The position numbers and the translations under genes are program-made. Positions 5,707-7,944 of a stretch of DNA of 7,944 bases are shown piece by piece; position 1 is the stretch's first letter; every line of letters starts with the position of its first letter. This DNA is from Clostridia bacterium (GTDB lineage Bacteria; Bacillota; Sulfobacillia; SLMV01), in assembly GCA_003554565.1 (NCBI GenBank), contig PWGR01000038.1, positions 1 through 7,944 on the forward strand, written 5' to 3'. Under the pieces are notes generated by a model. That model worked only from the letters and a program-made list of their open reading frames with translations, did not search any database and was not told the origin of the DNA.

Positions 5707-7008
5707 ATGATCGGCAACCTTATCCGCACCCGTCGCCGTGATCTGTCCATGACGCAGGCGGAGCTGGCCGAGGGGATCTGCAGCCGGACCTACCTGAGCC
5801 GGGTGGAGAGAACTGATCGTCTACCCTCCCCGCGCGTCATGATAAAGCTGGCCGAACGACTGGATCTGTCGGCCTGTGATTTCACGGACATCTATCTCAG
5901 CAGTGATACCGGCATCCCTGCCAAGGATTACTTGACTCTCGCACGCAACCTGGCCAAACGGGGACATCATACACAGGCACAAAGATGCGTGCAGAAATCA
6001 GAGGAAGAGTTTGATCCCTCCCTGGACGATGAATACGATTACATGTGCGAGCTGGAGAGAACCCGGGGGTACGCGGCCTTTTTCCGCGGGGATTACCAGA
6101 GTGCGGTGCAGAGCTATCGAAAGCTGCTGCAGCTGCGACAGCGTCGTCCCTCCCGCAAGCTCGATCTGGTACACGCGCACTACCTCCTCGGTGATGGCCT
6201 GATCTTCACCGGCAACTACGAGGAGGCGAAGAGCGTCCTGTTCGAGGGCCTGAGCTGCGTCCTCTTCATATCCCCCGAGGACCGGGAGAGCCTGCAGCGC
6301 ACGCGCATTCTGAATGTGAGCGTCGTGCAGGATCTTATGCACACTCTCATAGCCCGGCGCGAGCTCACCCTGGCCTCCGCCCTATTCGATTTGATCTCCC
6401 GGCGCTGGGAGGAGCTAAAAATCGAGCCGCCCGTGTCGATACTACTGGCAGAGGGAATCGTCCGGATGAGCCGCGGGGATCTGAAACGGGCCGAGTCCAC
6501 CTTCTCCGCTGTCATCCGCCAGACGGAGCAACCCGATAACCTGGTATGTGCACACATGAACCTGGCGCTGATTCACCGGCTGCAGGATCGACTGGAGGGG
6601 GCCATGGCCCATCTCAGGATGGCATGGCGACTGCACGAAAAACACAACACATACTACTCGAGACGGCGGATAGCCAACCAGATCTGCCGCTGTCACATCA
6701 TACGCGGAGACCTCGATGCAGCAGCAAAATGGGTCAACGTAAGCGAGGACACCGAAGACGGCGATGCCGCAATACTGGTACACGAGGAACAGCCCCTCCT
6801 GACGGCAGACATCGCCTCCTCCGAACAGCCTGACCGGGCTTTGGAGCAGCTGAAAAAGCTGCGATCAGCAGAGCTGCGGCCCGACATGGAGATTGTGGCC
6901 GGAATTGTCGAGGCCAAGGCACTCCTGCAGGATGGGCGGGTAAACGAAACCCGCCGCCTGCTCGAGTCCCTCAAAGAGAAGGCCTGGAGCATATCAGAGA
7001 CAAGATAG
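5707..7008 (+). CDS. XRE helix-turn-helix regulator with TPR domain, RRNPP-type peptide-sensing regulator
   Basis: The 433-residue protein has an XRE-type helix-turn-helix at about residues 3-57. The segment MTQAELAEGICSRTYLSRVE (15-34) closely follows the PlcR/Rgg-type pattern. The remainder is almost entirely paired helices of TPR type: for example 118-143 (GYAAFFRGDYQSAVQSYRKL), 157-181, 246-272, 282-310, 322-343 and 397-423 (KALLQDGRVNETRRLLESL). There is no membrane segment or signal peptide. In the RRNPP family (Rap, Rgg, NprR, PlcR, PrgX and relatives) the TPR domain binds a reimported peptide and changes DNA binding. The length is longer than PlcR (about 285) and near NprR (about 420). 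AAGGAG lies eight bases before the ATG; longer upstream in-frame GTG starts lack a site. The peptide gene follows directly. Confidence 0.9.
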   Translation: MIGNLIRTRRRDLSMTQAELAEGICSRTYLSRVERTDRLPSPRVMIKLAERLDLSACDFTDIYLSSDTGIPAKDYLTLARNLAKRGHHTQAQRCVQKSEEEFDPSLDDEYDYMCELERTRGYAAFFRGDYQSAVQSYRKLLQLRQRRPSRKLDLVHAHYLLGDGLIFTGNYEEAKSVLFEGLSCVLFISPEDRESLQRTRILNVSVVQDLMHTLIARRELTLASALFDLISRRWEELKIEPPVSILLAEGIVRMSRGDLKRAESTFSAVIRQTEQPDNLVCAHMNLALIHRLQDRLEGAMAHLRMAWRLHEKHNTYYSRRRIANQICRCHIIRGDLDAAAKWVNVSEDTEDGDAAILVHEEQPLLTADIASSEQPDRALEQLKKLRSAELRPDMEIVAGIVEAKALLQDGRVNETRRLLESLKEKAWSISETR

Positions 7009-7021
7009 GAGGAGATGACAG

Positions 7022-7225
7022 ATGAGGATTCGCAAAGCGCTGATCGCCCTGATGGTTCTCGTCTGCGTGGTGAGCATCCTCGGATCTGCTGGGATGTCCG
7101 CCGTGCATGCCGAGGCGGCATCGGATGATGAAGAAGAAAAGGAAGACGACAAGAACAACGGCGGTATGGAGCCCAACGCCTGCCCACCGCCCCCGGGCGG
7201 CTCCGGCGGGGGAGACCACGACTGA
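7022..7225 (+). CDS. Small secreted peptide precursor, candidate quorum-sensing signal for the upstream regulator
   Basis: This 67-residue product has a clear export signal: basic MRIRK, a hydrophobic core (about 6-25) and a cleavage-type end AVHA at 27-30 (alternatives after Ala32 or Ala33). The predicted mature part, about 34-37 residues, is strongly acidic (DDEEEKEDD, 35-43) and ends in NACPPPPGG (52-60) and SGGGDHD. It contains one cysteine (Cys54). GGAGGAG overlaps the regulator's stop codon and lies seven bases before the ATG, so the two genes are likely translated together. The position, size and signal fit a Phr-like or QSP-like pro-peptide, but the sequence matches no such peptide I know. 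Alternatives are a secreted metal-binding or wall-associated peptide. Function is inferred from context only. Confidence 0.8.
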   Translation: MRIRKALIALMVLVCVVSILGSAGMSAVHAEAASDDEEEKEDDKNNGGMEPNACPPPPGGSGGGDHD

Positions 7226-7273
7226 TCGAGATCTGACCAAAAGAAGGGCCCGATGACGGAGACTGACCGCACG

Positions 7274-7308
7274 GCGGGTGCCCGGACCGGGCACCCGCTT
7301 CATTTTTG
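7274..7308 (+). terminator. Strong intrinsic terminator of the regulator-peptide operon
   Basis: GCGGGTGCCCG, loop GAC, CGGGCACCCGC gives a perfect eleven-pair stem, followed by TTCATTTTT. It lies 49 bases after the peptide stop codon and closes the two-gene transcript. Confidence 0.92.
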
Positions 7309-7542
7309 TCCGGGATCATCCGCCCCCTCACACGGGACGGGATCACCGGCGCAATGCCAGGACTGTCCGTCCGGATCGGGCTCACTTATCACTATCTGCT
7401 CCAGTCAATCGGTCCAAAAAGCGGCTGATGTGACTGGCTCGCCCTTCCCTCCCCACGTTATCCTGGCAAAGACAGGCGCAAGCCGCATTTTTGCGCGGTG
7501 CTGCTCCGGTATCTGCGATTTGACGCAGTGCGGTCACAAGCC
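7309..7542. other. Gap between the operon terminator and the ABC-F gene
   Basis: No gene is evident in this convergent gap. A GCGCAA/TTGCGC inverted repeat (about 7478-7498) lacks a T run in the direction of the ABC-F gene, so no clear terminator for that gene is seen. Confidence 0.5.
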
Positions 7543-7944
7543 TCACCTGCGGTCCCTGTCCAACGAGCGACAGATCTCCTCGTACTCCCGGCGCAGCGCA
7601 TCGTCTTCCTCCCCGGACAAACGATGAGCCAGGACGGCGGCGCGAGTCTGCAGGACGAGACGGTCATCCTCTCCCGCTCCCTCCATACTCGCCCCCCTCT
7701 GCTCATATTCCTGCAGACTGCCCCGGAAGAACTCCGGGGGACTGGGGTCCAGGTCCAGCACCCGGTCCGCCAGCCTGCGCACAAAGAACCTGTCGTGCGA
7801 GGCAAATATCAACGTTCCCGAATAGTCATCGAGGGCATCCTCCACCGTCTCCCGCGAATCCAGGTCGAGGTGATTGGTCGGTTCGTCCAGGATTAGCAGG
7901 TCTGCACCACAGATGACCAGCTGCGCCAGCGCCGCACGTACCTT
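7543..7944 (-). CDS. ABC-F family ATPase, C-terminal part, cut by window edge
   Basis: Only the last 133 codons are in the window. The frame enters as KVRAALAQLV, which in ABC-F proteins follows the LSGGE signature directly. It then shows the Walker B segment ADLLILDEPTNHLDL (14-28) with the EPTNHLD motif diagnostic of ABC-F proteins, and the switch histidine in FASHDRFF (47-54). The C-terminus is a charged helical tail (EDDALRREYEEICRSL), as in many ABC-F members. These ATPases lack membrane domains and act on the ribosome, either as translation factors or as antibiotic-resistance proteins. Which subgroup applies cannot be told without the first ABC domain and the interdomain linker, which lie outside the window. 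Confidence 0.93.
   Translation of the reverse strand, partial: KVRAALAQLVICGADLLILDEPTNHLDLDSRETVEDALDDYSGTLIFASHDRFFVRRLADRVLDLDPSPPEFFRGSLQEYEQRGASMEGAGEDDRLVLQTRAAVLAHRLSGEEDDALRREYEEICRSLDRDRR

Noticed and set aside
7022..7225. Reading the small peptide as an AgrD-type cyclic thiolactone precursor or a bacteriocin
   Set aside because: It has a standard cleavable signal peptide rather than an AgrD amphipathic leader, no AgrB-like processing gene or bacteriocin transporter nearby, and no double-glycine leader motif.
6693..7385. 230-codon minus-strand open frame across the regulator end, peptide gene and terminator
   Set aside because: It crosses a strong terminator hairpin and is the antisense of two supported genes. 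The protein is Arg/Ser-rich and domainless.
7253..7627. 124-codon plus-strand frame after the peptide gene
   Set aside because: Its start lies just before the eleven-pair terminator and it runs antisense into the ABC-F gene. The product looks random.

Overview
The window looks like chromosomal DNA of a fairly GC-rich member of the Bacillota (Firmicutes). Three things point there: strong purine-rich Shine-Dalgarno sequences before nearly every gene, an ECF-type riboflavin transporter gene (ribU) under an FMN riboswitch with a terminator, and an XRE/TPR regulator paired with a small secreted peptide. The genus cannot be named from this stretch. There are no rRNA, tRNA, CRISPR or transposon genes.

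Layout, left to right. Positions 1-479 (minus strand): the start of ribU, cut by the window edge, preceded by an intrinsic terminator, an FMN riboswitch and a good sigma-A-type promoter overlapped by two perfect inverted repeats. 519-1295 (minus): a class I SAM-dependent methyltransferase. 1296-1662: a gene-poor gap with one weak 26-codon ORF candidate. 1663-2643 (minus): an ADP-ribosylglycohydrolase family enzyme. 2644-3013: a second gap. 3014-4435 (plus): an S41 family serine protease with a lipoprotein-like N-terminus. 4463-5434 (minus): a metal-dependent aminopeptidase-like protein, convergent with the protease and separated from it by a GC hairpin. 5435-5706: a divergent control region with a cluster of repeated half-sites. 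5707-7008 (plus): an XRE helix-turn-helix regulator with a long TPR domain. 7022-7225 (plus): a 67-residue secreted peptide precursor. 7274-7308: a strong terminator closing that pair. 7543-7944 (minus): the C-terminal end of an ABC-F ATPase, cut by the window edge.

The most interesting part is 5586-7308. A regulator with a PlcR/Rgg/Rap-like architecture (N-terminal HTH plus TPRs) is followed 13 bases later by a tiny gene for an exported peptide, the two share one terminator, and repeated CAATCAGG half-sites lie upstream. This is the classic layout of an RRNPP peptide quorum-sensing cassette. The predicted mature peptide is very acidic and ends in a Pro/Gly-rich tail, which does not match any Phr, PapR, NprX or SHP peptide I can recall, so it may be an undescribed signalling pair. 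The other genes look like unrelated housekeeping or accessory functions. The divergent aminopeptidase shares the control region with the regulator and could be a target, but that is inference.
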